Assembly (NCBI RefSeq): GCF_034808145.1
Contig: NZ_JAXHGM010000001.1
Span: 1,050,619 to 1,114,618 of the forward strand
From: Halorubellus sp034808145
Lineage (GTDB): Archaea; Halobacteriota; Halobacteria; Halobacteriales; Natrialbaceae
DNA length: 64,000 bases
Direction: 5' to 3'
The translations under genes and the position numbers were made by a program. This document shows, one piece after another, positions 43,734 through 51,850 of the stretch (position 1 is its first letter; each line of letters begins with the position of its first letter). The notes below the pieces were generated by a model that searched no databases, was not told the origin of the DNA, and saw only the letters and a program-made list of their open reading frames with translations.

Positions 43734-45254
43734 ATGACCGACACCTTCCAGCACTACATCGACGGTGAGTGGACAAGCGGCTCGGGCGACGAGACGTTCA
43801 CCAGCGAGAATCCAGCGACAGGAGAGACCCTCGGCGAATTCCACCGCGGAACACCCGAGGACGTACAGCGAGCGCTCGACGCCGCCGAGGACGCCTTCGA
43901 GGAATGGCGCGACCTCTCGCACATCGACCGCGCCGAGTACCTCTGGGACGTCTACCACGAGCTCAAGGACCGACACCAGGAACTCGGCGAGATCGTGACC
44001 AAGGAGTGCGGGAAGGAAATCAGCGAAGGGAAAGCCGACGTCACCGAGGCGTGGCACATGGTCGAGTGGGCCGCCGGGAACGCCCGCCACCCCCACGGCG
44101 ACATCGTCCCGAGCGAGATTCCGAGCAAGGACGCGTACATGCGGCGGAAGCCCAACGGCGTCGTCGGCTGCATCACGCCGTGGAACTTCCCGGTCGCTAT
44201 CCCGTTCTGGCACATGGCCATCGCGCTCGTCGAAGGGAACACGGTCGTCTGGAAGCCCGCCGAGCAGACGCCGTGGTGCGGGCAGATCATCGCGGAGATG
44301 CTCGAGGACGCGGGCGTCCCCGAAGGCGTCTTCAACATGGTGCAGGGCTTCGGCGACGCCGGGAACGAGATCGTCGAGAACGACATCACCGACACCGTCC
44401 TCTTCACGGGCAGCGCCGAGGTCGGCCACGAGATCTCCTCGAAGGTCGGCGGCATGCCCGGGAAGAACCGTGCGTGCGAGATGGGCGGGAAGAACGGCAT
44501 CGTCGTCACGGAGAAGGCGGACCTCGACACCGCCGTTCACTCCGCGGTGATGTCGAGCTTCAAGACGACCGGGCAGCGCTGCGTCTCCAGCGAGCGCCTC
44601 ATCGTTCACGAGGACGTCTACGACGAGTTCAAGGAGCGCTACGTCGAGATCGCCAAGAACGTCGCCGTCGGCGACCCGCTCGACGAGGACACGTTCATGG
44701 GGCCCGCCATCGAGGAAGGGCACGTCGAGAAGATCGCGCGCCACAACGAGATGGCGCGCAAGGAAGGCGCGAACGTCCTCGTCGACCGCTTCGAGCTCGA
44801 CGACGACGAGATTCCGGAGGGCCACGAGGACGGGAACTGGGTCGGGCCGTTCGTGTACGAGATCGACTACGACACCGACCTGCGTTGCCTCAAGGAGGAG
44901 TGCTTCGGGCCGCACGTCGCGCTCGTGAAGTACAGCGGGTCGATCGAGGACGCGGTCGATATCCACAACGACGTCCCCTACGGCCTGGCGGGCGCCGTCA
45001 TCAGCGAGGATTACCGGCAGATCAACTACTACCGCGACAAGGCCGAGGTCGGCCTCGCGTACGGCAACCTCCCGTGCATCGGCGCGGAGGTTCAGCTGCC
45101 CTTCGGCGGCATGAAGAAGTCCGGGAAGGGCGCACCGAGCGCGCGCGAGGCGATCGAAGCCGTCACCGAGCGTACCGCGTGGACGCTCAACAACTCGAAG
45201 GACATCGAGATGGCACAGGGCCTCTCCGCGGACATCAAGACCGAAGACGACTGA
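43734..45254 (+). CDS. NAD(P)-dependent aldehyde dehydrogenase
   Basis: A 506-residue enzyme oxidising an aldehyde to the acid. GCITPWNFPVAIPFWHMAIAL and KPAEQTP bind the coenzyme; FTGSAEVG is the turn of the Rossmann fold; the general base Glu is in ACEMGGKNGIVV and the catalytic Cys in TTGQRCVSSERLIV. C-terminal VAYGN-type region is LAYGNLPCIGAEVQLPFGGMKKSGKG. Distinct from succinate-semialdehyde enzymes only by details I cannot resolve, so the substrate is open. ATG 43734 is used (an in-frame TTG lies four codons earlier). Confidence 0.93.
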   Translation: MTDTFQHYIDGEWTSGSGDETFTSENPATGETLGEFHRGTPEDVQRALDAAEDAFEEWRDLSHIDRAEYLWDVYHELKDRHQELGEIVTKECGKEISEGKADVTEAWHMVEWAAGNARHPHGDIVPSEIPSKDAYMRRKPNGVVGCITPWNFPVAIPFWHMAIALVEGNTVVWKPAEQTPWCGQIIAEMLEDAGVPEGVFNMVQGFGDAGNEIVENDITDTVLFTGSAEVGHEISSKVGGMPGKNRACEMGGKNGIVVTEKADLDTAVHSAVMSSFKTTGQRCVSSERLIVHEDVYDEFKERYVEIAKNVAVGDPLDEDTFMGPAIEEGHVEKIARHNEMARKEGANVLVDRFELDDDEIPEGHEDGNWVGPFVYEIDYDTDLRCLKEECFGPHVALVKYSGSIEDAVDIHNDVPYGLAGAVISEDYRQINYYRDKAEVGLAYGNLPCIGAEVQLPFGGMKKSGKGAPSAREAIEAVTERTAWTLNNSKDIEMAQGLSADIKTEDD

Positions 45255-45308
45255 AGCGCCCGTAGCCTGCGGGTTCTTCTCCCTCGGATATCGCTCCTGC
45301 TTTCGGAC

Positions 45309-46523
45309 TCAGTAGAGCGTCCCTTCGCCGTTGAGTGGGCCGTGGAAGAGGTCCTCGACGACGTGGGCTATCGGTCCGACCGGCGTCCGCGGCGGGTCCA
45401 CGTTCGTCGCGCGGTAGTCCTCGAAGCGGATGCGCGCGAAGACCGTCCCGTTCGCGGTGCGGTCGGTAACGGCGACGACTCGACCGGTCGTCGCGTCGAT
45501 CCTGACCGTTCTGGTCCCGTTCGGCCTCGGGGCGCGGCTGGTCCAGGGTCCACCTGCCGCCTCGTACGTGACCTCGACGTGGCCGTCGCTCCGGTCGGTG
45601 ACCGTCGCCGGTGCATCCAGCGCGACCTGCGTGAAGTAGGGGAACGTCCCGCTCCCGGTCGTTCGCCGCGTCAGCTCGACGTCCGGCGGTGGGGTCGTCT
45701 CGTTGCCCGGCCAGTACCAGTGGCCGTCGACGGTGACGAGGTTCGTCTGGTACTCGCCGGCCAATCGCGTCGTGAACACGAGGGCGTCCCGTCGCATGTC
45801 GTGTCGGAGCACGAGCCGGTCGTCCATCCGTGGCGGCGCGTCCGCGCTCTCGGCGGGCACCGTCCAGACGACGGTGTGCGACACCGACCGCGTGCGAGCC
45901 TGGGCTTGCTCGACCTGGGCGGCGGCGGGCGCGTCGGGGCCAGCGTACGCCGGCCCGTCGTCCGTCTTCGGGGTGACCGGGTCCACGTACTGGACGCCGG
46001 CGCCCGCGACGACGGCGACCGCGAGGACCGCGAACGCGACGGCGAGCGTTCGCGTCGCTGGCGTTGGGACGACGCGACCGGGATGGAACCGCTCGAGGCG
46101 CTCGACCCCGGGGAGCGAGCGCGACCGGTCGGCCGCGACCGCGTACCCCAGGGCCGCGGCGAGGGGCGACAGCGCGAGCGCGACGACCCCGGCGAGGACG
46201 GAGCCGAGCACGACCTCCGGGCCCGCGTCGCTCCGGAGGACGACGACGTCGACCAGCCAGATGCCGGTCGTGAGCGCGGGGAGGACGACGACCGCACCGA
46301 AGAGGGACGCGAACGCTCCCACCACCGCACCTCTCCGCGGGGATGGCGTCTCCTCGGCGACGCTCAGCCACGCGAGCGTACACGCCCCCGCACCGACGGT
46401 ACCGAAGAACAGGCCGCCCTCGATGAGGGTCCGCCACGAGAAGGCGACGACGTACAGCGTGGCGGGCCACGCGGCCGAGAGTACGAGGAACCCAACGGGG
46501 AGCGTGGCCTTCCGGAAGCGCAC
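45309..46523 (-). CDS. Membrane protein with five helices and an external C-terminal domain
   Basis: A 404-residue protein with hydrophobic segments at about residues 8-28, 34-56, 65-95, 105-130 and 160-180, followed by a soluble 220-residue domain (VSHTVVWTVPAESA, LAGEYQTNLVTVDGHWYWPG, VRIDATTGRVVAVTDRTANGTVFARI) whose pattern of paired strands resembles the lipoprotein-carrier (LolA-like) domains common on haloarchaeal surfaces. Potential N-glycosylation sites NET, NGT. Start at GTG 46523; no better ATG in frame. Function unknown. Confidence 0.65.
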   Translation of the reverse strand: MRFRKATLPVGFLVLSAAWPATLYVVAFSWRTLIEGGLFFGTVGAGACTLAWLSVAEETPSPRRGAVVGAFASLFGAVVVLPALTTGIWLVDVVVLRSDAGPEVVLGSVLAGVVALALSPLAAALGYAVAADRSRSLPGVERLERFHPGRVVPTPATRTLAVAFAVLAVAVVAGAGVQYVDPVTPKTDDGPAYAGPDAPAAAQVEQAQARTRSVSHTVVWTVPAESADAPPRMDDRLVLRHDMRRDALVFTTRLAGEYQTNLVTVDGHWYWPGNETTPPPDVELTRRTTGSGTFPYFTQVALDAPATVTDRSDGHVEVTYEAAGGPWTSRAPRPNGTRTVRIDATTGRVVAVTDRTANGTVFARIRFEDYRATNVDPPRTPVGPIAHVVEDLFHGPLNGEGTLY

Positions 46524-46832
46524 GCCCGGTCTTCAGCGGTCACGCAAGTGAAAGCACCGGCTACGGACGAGAATCGGCGACACTGGCGAGCGTGAGGACG
46601 AGAGATGCGACACCTCGAATAGGCTCCCGGGTAGCCCCGAGGTGCCGCAGTTGGGCGCGGGCGTAGGTGCGACGGGCGTTAGTGCCGGAATAGACGTGAA
46701 AAGCGTCTGCGTCCGGCAACCGTACATACTGCCGCCTACCTTATAAATGGTTGGTTCCACGACAACGTCTGCGACGCCATCGCATACGTCGGTATGGGAC
46801 GACTACGCGCGGTCGCTATAGGCGGCCGCGAG
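46524..46832. other. Gap without recognised gene, with a strong TATA-like box
   Basis: About 309 bases between two minus-strand genes. CCTTATAAATGG (46739-46750; reverse complement CCATTTATAAGG) is one of the most AT-rich sites nearby. On the minus strand it would start a transcript near 46718, nearly 200 bases before the GTG of the membrane protein gene: a long leader, a small RNA or another start. No tRNA fold seen. Confidence 0.4.
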
Positions 46833-47690
46833 TCAGAGCCGACGGTCGTCGAGCGCCGGGAACTCCTCGCGGACCGCAGCGACGCGCTCGGGGTCGACGT
46901 CCGCGTAGACGGTCGTCTCGCGGTCGTCCGTCGTCGCGACGGGCGTCCCCCACGGGTCGAACACCGTCGACCGACCGACGAGGTCCGTCCCGCCGACGGT
47001 TCCAGCGCCGTTGATCGTCGCGACGTAACTCAGGTTCTCGACCGCGCGCGTCGACGGCAGCGTCTTCCAGTGCTCGACGCGCGGGTACGGCCACGCCGAC
47101 GGCACGAGCACCAGGTCCGCGCCCGCGTCCAGGTACTCGCGGTAGAGTTCGGGGAACCGCAGGTCGTAGCACGTCGACACCGCGAGCGAGAACCCGCCGA
47201 CGTCGACCGTCGGCCGCCGCTCACCGGGGACGAGCAACTCCGCCTCCGCGGAATCGTACCCGAACAGGTGATGCTTGCGGTAGACGAGTTCGCGCTCGCC
47301 GGCCGGCGAGAACACGACCGCCGTGTTCGCCAGCCCCTCGGCAGCCGGGACCGGGACGTCCACGTCGCTCGCCGCCGTCGCCGCGAGGTCCTCCATCATC
47401 GTCCCCGCGAGCACCCACACGTCGTGCTCGCGCGCCGCCGCAGCGAACCGCTCGAACCGCTCCCCGTCCAGCCCCGTCGCGTGGCGGGCGTACGAATCGA
47501 ACGCGAAGTACCCGACGTCGAACAGCTCCGGGAACGCCACCAGGTCCGCACCCGCGTCCACGGCCACCTCGAGTTCCGAGAGCGCCCGCTCGACGTTCGC
47601 AGCCACCTTCCCCGCGTCGGGAGCGAACTGCACGAGCGCGACGCGGAGGCCGCCCGCATCGCTCTCGCGGTCGTTCACGGTCGCGGTCAT
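46833..47690 (-). CDS. Carbon-nitrogen hydrolase (nitrilase superfamily)
   Basis: A 285-residue amidase-like enzyme. The catalytic Glu-Lys-Cys triad is visible: FPELFDVGYF (Glu), LVYRKHHLFGYD (Lys) and VSTCYDLRFPELYREY (Cys). The sequence is nearest in character to omega-amidase/NIT-type members, but the substrate is open. Its ATG overlaps the stop of the SRPBCC gene upstream (ATGA). Confidence 0.88.
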   Translation of the reverse strand: MTATVNDRESDAGGLRVALVQFAPDAGKVAANVERALSELEVAVDAGADLVAFPELFDVGYFAFDSYARHATGLDGERFERFAAAAREHDVWVLAGTMMEDLAATAASDVDVPVPAAEGLANTAVVFSPAGERELVYRKHHLFGYDSAEAELLVPGERRPTVDVGGFSLAVSTCYDLRFPELYREYLDAGADLVLVPSAWPYPRVEHWKTLPSTRAVENLSYVATINGAGTVGGTDLVGRSTVFDPWGTPVATTDDRETTVYADVDPERVAAVREEFPALDDRRL

Positions 47691-48124
47691 GCCGGAAGCC
47701 CGAGGTCGGCGCGCAACGCCGCCTCCAGGTTGTCGAGCTCCCCGTCCAGGTTCTTCTTGAAGTAGCGCTCCACGCCGGGGAGCTTCCCCTCCACGCGGAA
47801 CCGGTTCACCAGCTCGCAGCCGCCCTCGGTCGGCACGACCTCGTGCTCACCGACCACGCGCATCACCTTCGACCGCCCCACGAACTTCACGTACTCCCCG
47901 TCCCGACGGTCCACGTCCCGCGTCTGGACCGCCGCCGTCCGCGAGATGACCGGAATCGGGAGGCTCACGTGCCACGTCGCCCGGTCGCCCCCCGAACTCT
48001 CGTCGATGTCGTACGACTCGACGACGCTGATCGCCTCCGCACGGCGCCCCGCATCCGAGATGAACGCCCAGACGTCCTCCGGTGCGGCATCGAACGTGAA
48101 CGTTCGCTCGACGGTAACAGTCAT
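47687..48124 (-). CDS. SRPBCC/polyketide-cyclase-like protein
   Basis: A 145-residue single-domain protein of the START/Bet v1-like fold: VERTFTFDAAPEDVWAFISDAGRRAEAI at the N-terminus is the usual beginning, and the long C-terminal helix is KLPGVERYFKKNLDGELDNLEAALRADL. Such proteins bind small hydrophobic ligands or act as cyclases. It is coupled by a four-base overlap to the nitrilase gene. Confidence 0.8.
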   Translation of the reverse strand: MTVTVERTFTFDAAPEDVWAFISDAGRRAEAISVVESYDIDESSGGDRATWHVSLPIPVISRTAAVQTRDVDRRDGEYVKFVGRSKVMRVVGEHEVVPTEGGCELVNRFRVEGKLPGVERYFKKNLDGELDNLEAALRADLGLPA

Positions 48125-48130
48125 CGAGAA

Positions 48131-48355
48131 CTAACTCACCGTGACCTTCCACGTCGTCGAGCGAGCGCGCCCCCACTTCTCGATATCGACCTCCTCGGAC
48201 TTCTCGTCCAAGTTCGGGAGTCGAACGCCCACCTGCTTCGAAGAGAGCCCCAGCGCATCCCCGATGTTCTTCGAGCGGAAGTACTGCTGTCCGCGCGAGA
48301 CGCTATCGCGGAGATACGCGAGAATGCGCTGTTCCTCTTCGGAATACTCACTCAT
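48131..48355 (-). CDS. Small winged-helix protein, haloarchaeal (DUF7123-type as far as I recall)
   Basis: A 74-residue protein: SEEEQRILAYLRDSVSRGQQYFRSKNIGDALGLSSKQVGVRLPNLDEKSEEVDIEKWGRARSTTWKVT. Helix-turn-helix (SKNIGDALGLSSKQVGVRL) plus a short wing fits DNA binding. Six bases separate its stop from the start codon of the SRPBCC gene. Very widespread in haloarchaea; role unknown. The family name is from memory. Confidence 0.8.
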   Translation of the reverse strand: MSEYSEEEQRILAYLRDSVSRGQQYFRSKNIGDALGLSSKQVGVRLPNLDEKSEEVDIEKWGRARSTTWKVTVS

Positions 48356-48404
48356 CGATATGCTTGAAGTACGTGACTTAGCGTATTAACGGTTTCCCGC
48401 TCTC

Positions 48405-48653
48405 TCAGGCGTCGTACACCTGAACGGCGACGACCGCCAGAATCGCGAACACCATCGCGAGCGCGAACCCGATCGACGCGTTCGTCTCCATCCCACTCGT
48501 CGCCGCCTCCGAGACGTCGAGTCCGCCGCGTAGCGACGCCGTCGCGACGAAACCCGCGGCCGCCATGACGATAGCGCCCAGGGCAGTCCCGATGCCGAAC
48601 AGCATCGTGAACCCCACGCCCTTGTCCGACCCACCGGTGTCCGTTGCAGTCAT
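48405..48653 (-). CDS. Small membrane protein with two helices
   Basis: An 82-residue product starting MTATDTGGSDKGVGFTMLFGI: helix 1 about residues 15-38 (GFTMLFGIGTALGAIVMAAAGFVA), a polar loop with SGMETNAS, helix 2 about residues 58-80 (IGFALAMVFAILAVVAVQVY). ATG at 48653 separates it from basic upstream read-through. It resembles other small haloarchaeal-only membrane families; no function known. Confidence 0.7.
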   Translation of the reverse strand: MTATDTGGSDKGVGFTMLFGIGTALGAIVMAAAGFVATASLRGGLDVSEAATSGMETNASIGFALAMVFAILAVVAVQVYDA

Positions 48654-48761
48654 ACTCGCCCGTATCCACGCGGCCGACTTAGTACCACCGTCTCCGGTCA
48701 GCGACCACCGAATCACCTTGCGACAAGACCTTTAGCGCTCGCCGATTGAAGCGAGGACGAG

Positions 48762-50018
48762 ATGGGCACCGACTCCACGGGCGGCGGTGGTACAGGTTCG
48801 TCATTCGCCGCGACACTCAGGTCTCTCCTCCTCGGGAGCGTCCCCCGGGTCGTCGGCACGGGCGCGCTCGCGCTCGTCGTCGCCGTCGGCGTGGCGTTCG
48901 CCGCCGGGTTCCTCGGCGTTCCCGCGGTGAACGAGTTCCAGAACGAGTTCACGGACGTGAACGACTCCACGACGACCATCGGGTCGACGATCGAGGTGAC
49001 GAACCCGAACCCGGTCGGCGCGAGCTTCCTCGGCGTCTCCGGCGAGTACGCGATAGCGATGAACGACGTCCGGATGGCGAACGGGTCGACGGGCGCCATC
49101 GCGATGGCGCCCGGGAACTCGACGATCGACCTGGAGACCGCCCTCGACAACGACCGCATCCCGGACTGGTGGGTGAGTCACGTCCCGAACGGCGAGCAGA
49201 CGACCGTGAACGTGAACGCGACCGTCGACTCCGACCTCCTCGGTCGGTCCGTTCCGGTCACGCAGACGCGGTCCATCGAGACGGACATGCTCTCGTCGTT
49301 CAACTCCACGGAGACCCGGTCGGTGAACTCGAGCAGTCCGCTCGTCAGCGACCCGGTCCTGTACGTGAACGAGACGCGCGCACAGTGGGGCGAGGTCACG
49401 CAGGAGCGGACGGGTATCGTCGTCGACTTCTACATCTACAACCCGAAGGACTACGCGGTCCCGGTCTCGAAACTGAACTACACCATCGAGATGAACGAGG
49501 TGCGCGTCGGCGCGGGCGAGAACACCGACGAGAAGGTACTCGAACCGAACTCGCTCACGCGGGTGCGGACGGTGACGTACATCCGGAACGAGAACCTCGA
49601 CGACTGGTGGGTCACGCACGTCGAGCGCAACCAGCGCACCGAGGTCGTCATCGACTTCGCGGCGAGCGTCGAGGTCGCCGGCACCGAGCTCGACATCCCG
49701 CTCGAGGGGATGACGCACCGCGAGACCATCGAGACGGACGTCTTCGGCACGAAAGGCGGGGGCGCTCCCGGGAACGAAACCGACGATGACGGGAGCGACG
49801 CCGACGGGAGCGACGACGGCTCGAACGACGAGGCGACTGGCGGCGAAGACACCACCACCGCGGGCGAGGACGCGACGACCGACGACGACGGTTCGACGAC
49901 GAACGACGACGATGGAACGACGACCGACGACGGCGGCGTCCTCCCCGCGCTCGCCCGCACGCTCGCCTCGACCGGCACGGCGTCGACGACGTCACAGTCG
50001 ACGCGGCGAGTGCGGTGA
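48762..50018 (+). CDS. Membrane-anchored LEA-2 (WHy) domain protein, two domains
   Basis: A 418-residue protein with an N-terminal membrane helix (VGTGALALVVAVGVAFAAGFL, about residues 31-51). Two related beta domains follow: about 70-190 (STIEVTNPNPVGASFLGVSGEYAIAMNDV ... IPDWWVSHVPNGEQTTVNV) and about 215-325 (GIVVDFYIYNPKDYAVPVSKLNYTIEMNEV ... LDDWWVTHVERNQRTEV). The repeated DWWV(S/T)HV marks their homology. These fit LEA-14-type domains known from desiccation proteins. The last 85 residues are Asp/Thr-rich and disordered. Likely extracytoplasmic. Confidence 0.82.
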   Translation: MGTDSTGGGGTGSSFAATLRSLLLGSVPRVVGTGALALVVAVGVAFAAGFLGVPAVNEFQNEFTDVNDSTTTIGSTIEVTNPNPVGASFLGVSGEYAIAMNDVRMANGSTGAIAMAPGNSTIDLETALDNDRIPDWWVSHVPNGEQTTVNVNATVDSDLLGRSVPVTQTRSIETDMLSSFNSTETRSVNSSSPLVSDPVLYVNETRAQWGEVTQERTGIVVDFYIYNPKDYAVPVSKLNYTIEMNEVRVGAGENTDEKVLEPNSLTRVRTVTYIRNENLDDWWVTHVERNQRTEVVIDFAASVEVAGTELDIPLEGMTHRETIETDVFGTKGGGAPGNETDDDGSDADGSDDGSNDEATGGEDTTTAGEDATTDDDGSTTNDDDGTTTDDGGVLPALARTLASTGTASTTSQSTRRVR

Positions 50019-50090
50019 CGCCATGGATGTGGTGACGCCACGGACGCGGTGACGCTTGGTTGCCGTGGCGCGTCGGACGCGGTGACGGGT
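50011..50090. repeat. 17-bp tandem repeat, four copies, over a gene 3' end
   Basis: TGCGGTGACGCCA (50011), TGTGGTGACGCCA (50028), CGCGGTGACGCTT (50045) and CGCGGTGACGGGT (50078) are spaced 17, 17 and 33 bases. The TGA of the first copy (50016-50018) is the stop codon of the LEA-type gene. Confidence 0.85.
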
Positions 50091-50638
50091 CGGCGGAAGC
50101 GTTTAGTCGATGGCGGCGCTGCGGTGTCGTATGGAACGGAGTACTCACTCTCCGGATCGAGTTCTTCTCGGGTGACCCCGAGGTACGTACCGACGAATCG
50201 AGCGAGCGCATCCAGATCACCGTCGACGGCGCGTGCGTGGAACTGTCCAGAGCCGACGCCGTCGCGCTCAAGGAACGCCTCGGCGAGGCCGTCGTCGCCG
50301 ACCGCGAGTTCTTCCGGACCGCCGGCCGCCACCGCGAGGACGGGACCTACGAGGTCCGCCGTCGCGGCGCCGACTCCACGGGGAACGCGAAGGTGTTCCG
50401 CGACTTCGACGCCGTCGAACGGCTCTACGAGCGGCTGCCCGCGACGTTCGACGCCGACGACGTCTCCCGCACCGGCATCACGGGGTCGCGACGCCACATG
50501 CTCGTCCGTCACTTCGCCGAACACCCCGCGTTCGACTGCGAGATAACCAGTCGCAGTCCGCTCCGCGTCGCGAAGACCGACGAGGACGCTCGTGGCCCCG
50601 ACGACGACGGGCGAGAGGAGGTAATCGCGAGCGACTGA
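50060..50638 (+). CDS. Haloarchaeal hypothetical protein with uncertain start
   Basis: From about 50150 the frame is clearly coding: LRIEFFSGDPEVRTDESSERIQITVDGACVELSRADAVALKERLGEAVVADREFFRTAGRH, then VFRDFDAVERLYERLPATFDADDVSRTGITGSRRHMLVRHF. This looks like a small haloarchaeal-only family. No ATG or GTG starts this frame close to it; the only in-frame option is TTG at 50060, whose first 30 residues are Trp/Arg-rich and unlike the rest. An ATG at 50131 is in another frame and stops after 14 codons. Either the start is unusual or there is an indel near 50131-50150. Function unknown. Confidence 0.6.
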   Translation: MPWRVGRGDGSAEAFSRWRRCGVVWNGVLTLRIEFFSGDPEVRTDESSERIQITVDGACVELSRADAVALKERLGEAVVADREFFRTAGRHREDGTYEVRRRGADSTGNAKVFRDFDAVERLYERLPATFDADDVSRTGITGSRRHMLVRHFAEHPAFDCEITSRSPLRVAKTDEDARGPDDDGREEVIASD

Positions 50639-50677
50639 CGCAATCACTGACCGTGAACGGCCGGTCGTCTCGTGCGG

Positions 50678-51709
50678 TCAGTTGATCGTGGTGTGGTCGG
50701 ACTCCTCGTTCAGCGCGAGGTTCACCGCGATCTCCGCGTTCCGCATCGCGTACTGCGCGGTCTGCTGGAGGCTCACGAGCACCTCGCGGACCTGCAGGAG
50801 GTCCTGGTTGTCCATCTCCGGGAGGTCGTTGAGTATCTCGCGCTCCCGGTCGCTGATCTCGTGGAAGAGCTCGCGGGCCTCGATGGTCTTGTCGTAGTCG
50901 CGCATCACCGCGGACTCCACTGCGAGCGCCGTGAGGTCGTCGACCTGCTCGGTGAACTCCCGGATACGACGCATCGTCGACTGGTCGACGTTCAACGTGT
51001 GCCCCTCGGCTTCGAGCACGATCTCCGCGATGTCCTCGGCGTTGTCGGCCGTCAGTTCGAGGTTCTTCGCGATGGAGCGATAGCCGATGAGCGGGAAGCC
51101 GTCCGCGAGCCCGACCGCGCGAGCGAGGTTCGGGTTCTGGTACGCCGTGAAGATGAGGCGCAGGAGGAGGACGAAGATCTTGTTCGCCTGCCGTTCGCGG
51201 TTGAGTGCGCGCTGCGCGAGGTCCGGGTTCCCGTGCGCGAGCGCCTTCACTGCCTCGCCGCGCATCGTCGACCCGGTCGACTCGAGGCGCTCGAGGAGGT
51301 TGTCGAGCGTGAAGTCCTCCGGGTCGACAGAGCACCGGATGGCGATGCTCTCCGGGGTCTCCTCGATGACGCCCAGACCCATGAGTTGGGTCTCCGCACG
51401 GTAGACGGCGTTTATCTGCTCGCTGTCGAGCGCGCCCGACTCGTTCTCGATGCGGATGACGCGACGGCCAAGCACGTACTGTGCGACGATCGCGCGCTCG
51501 ACGGCGTCGGCGTCCAGGTCGTCAGCGTGGATGACCGCCTCCGTCTCCTCGCTGTTCGCCGACTCCGGCATCACCGTCAGCGTGCCCTTGCCACCCATCC
51601 GCAGGGACACCTCGTCGCCCTTCTCCACGTCCTGTTCCTTCGCCCACTCGGCCGGGAGCGTCATCGCCAGCGTGGACGGCCCGAGCCGCTGCACTTTACG
51701 CGTTTCCAT
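50678..51709 (-). CDS. AbrB-PhoU domain regulator
   Basis: A 343-residue protein: an N-terminal AbrB/SpoVT-like DNA-binding swapped hairpin (METRKVQRLGPSTLAMTLPAEWAKEQDVEKGDEVSLRM, about residues 1-38) joined to a PhoU-like helical region (about residues 115-335) with typical long helices (ESTGSTMRGEAVKALAHGNPDLAQRALNRERQANKIFVLL, VREVLVSLQQTAQYAMRNAEIAVNLAL). Haloarchaeal proteins of this type are thought to regulate phosphate uptake, but no pst genes are near. Start ATG 51709. AATATAAGG (minus strand, about 51734-51742) may be its TATA box. Confidence 0.85.
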   Translation of the reverse strand: METRKVQRLGPSTLAMTLPAEWAKEQDVEKGDEVSLRMGGKGTLTVMPESANSEETEAVIHADDLDADAVERAIVAQYVLGRRVIRIENESGALDSEQINAVYRAETQLMGLGVIEETPESIAIRCSVDPEDFTLDNLLERLESTGSTMRGEAVKALAHGNPDLAQRALNRERQANKIFVLLLRLIFTAYQNPNLARAVGLADGFPLIGYRSIAKNLELTADNAEDIAEIVLEAEGHTLNVDQSTMRRIREFTEQVDDLTALAVESAVMRDYDKTIEARELFHEISDREREILNDLPEMDNQDLLQVREVLVSLQQTAQYAMRNAEIAVNLALNEESDHTTIN

Positions 51710-51850
51710 GCCCCCGCCTAGGCAACGGTATACCTTATATTTGCCCCTCGCTTCATAATATACCTTCACCTGTCCTCTAGGTCTCTTCGGCGGGCGAATC
51801 CGGACACTACTGACAGTCAAGTCATGTTTCGTACTGGGGGCGTCCGGCGA

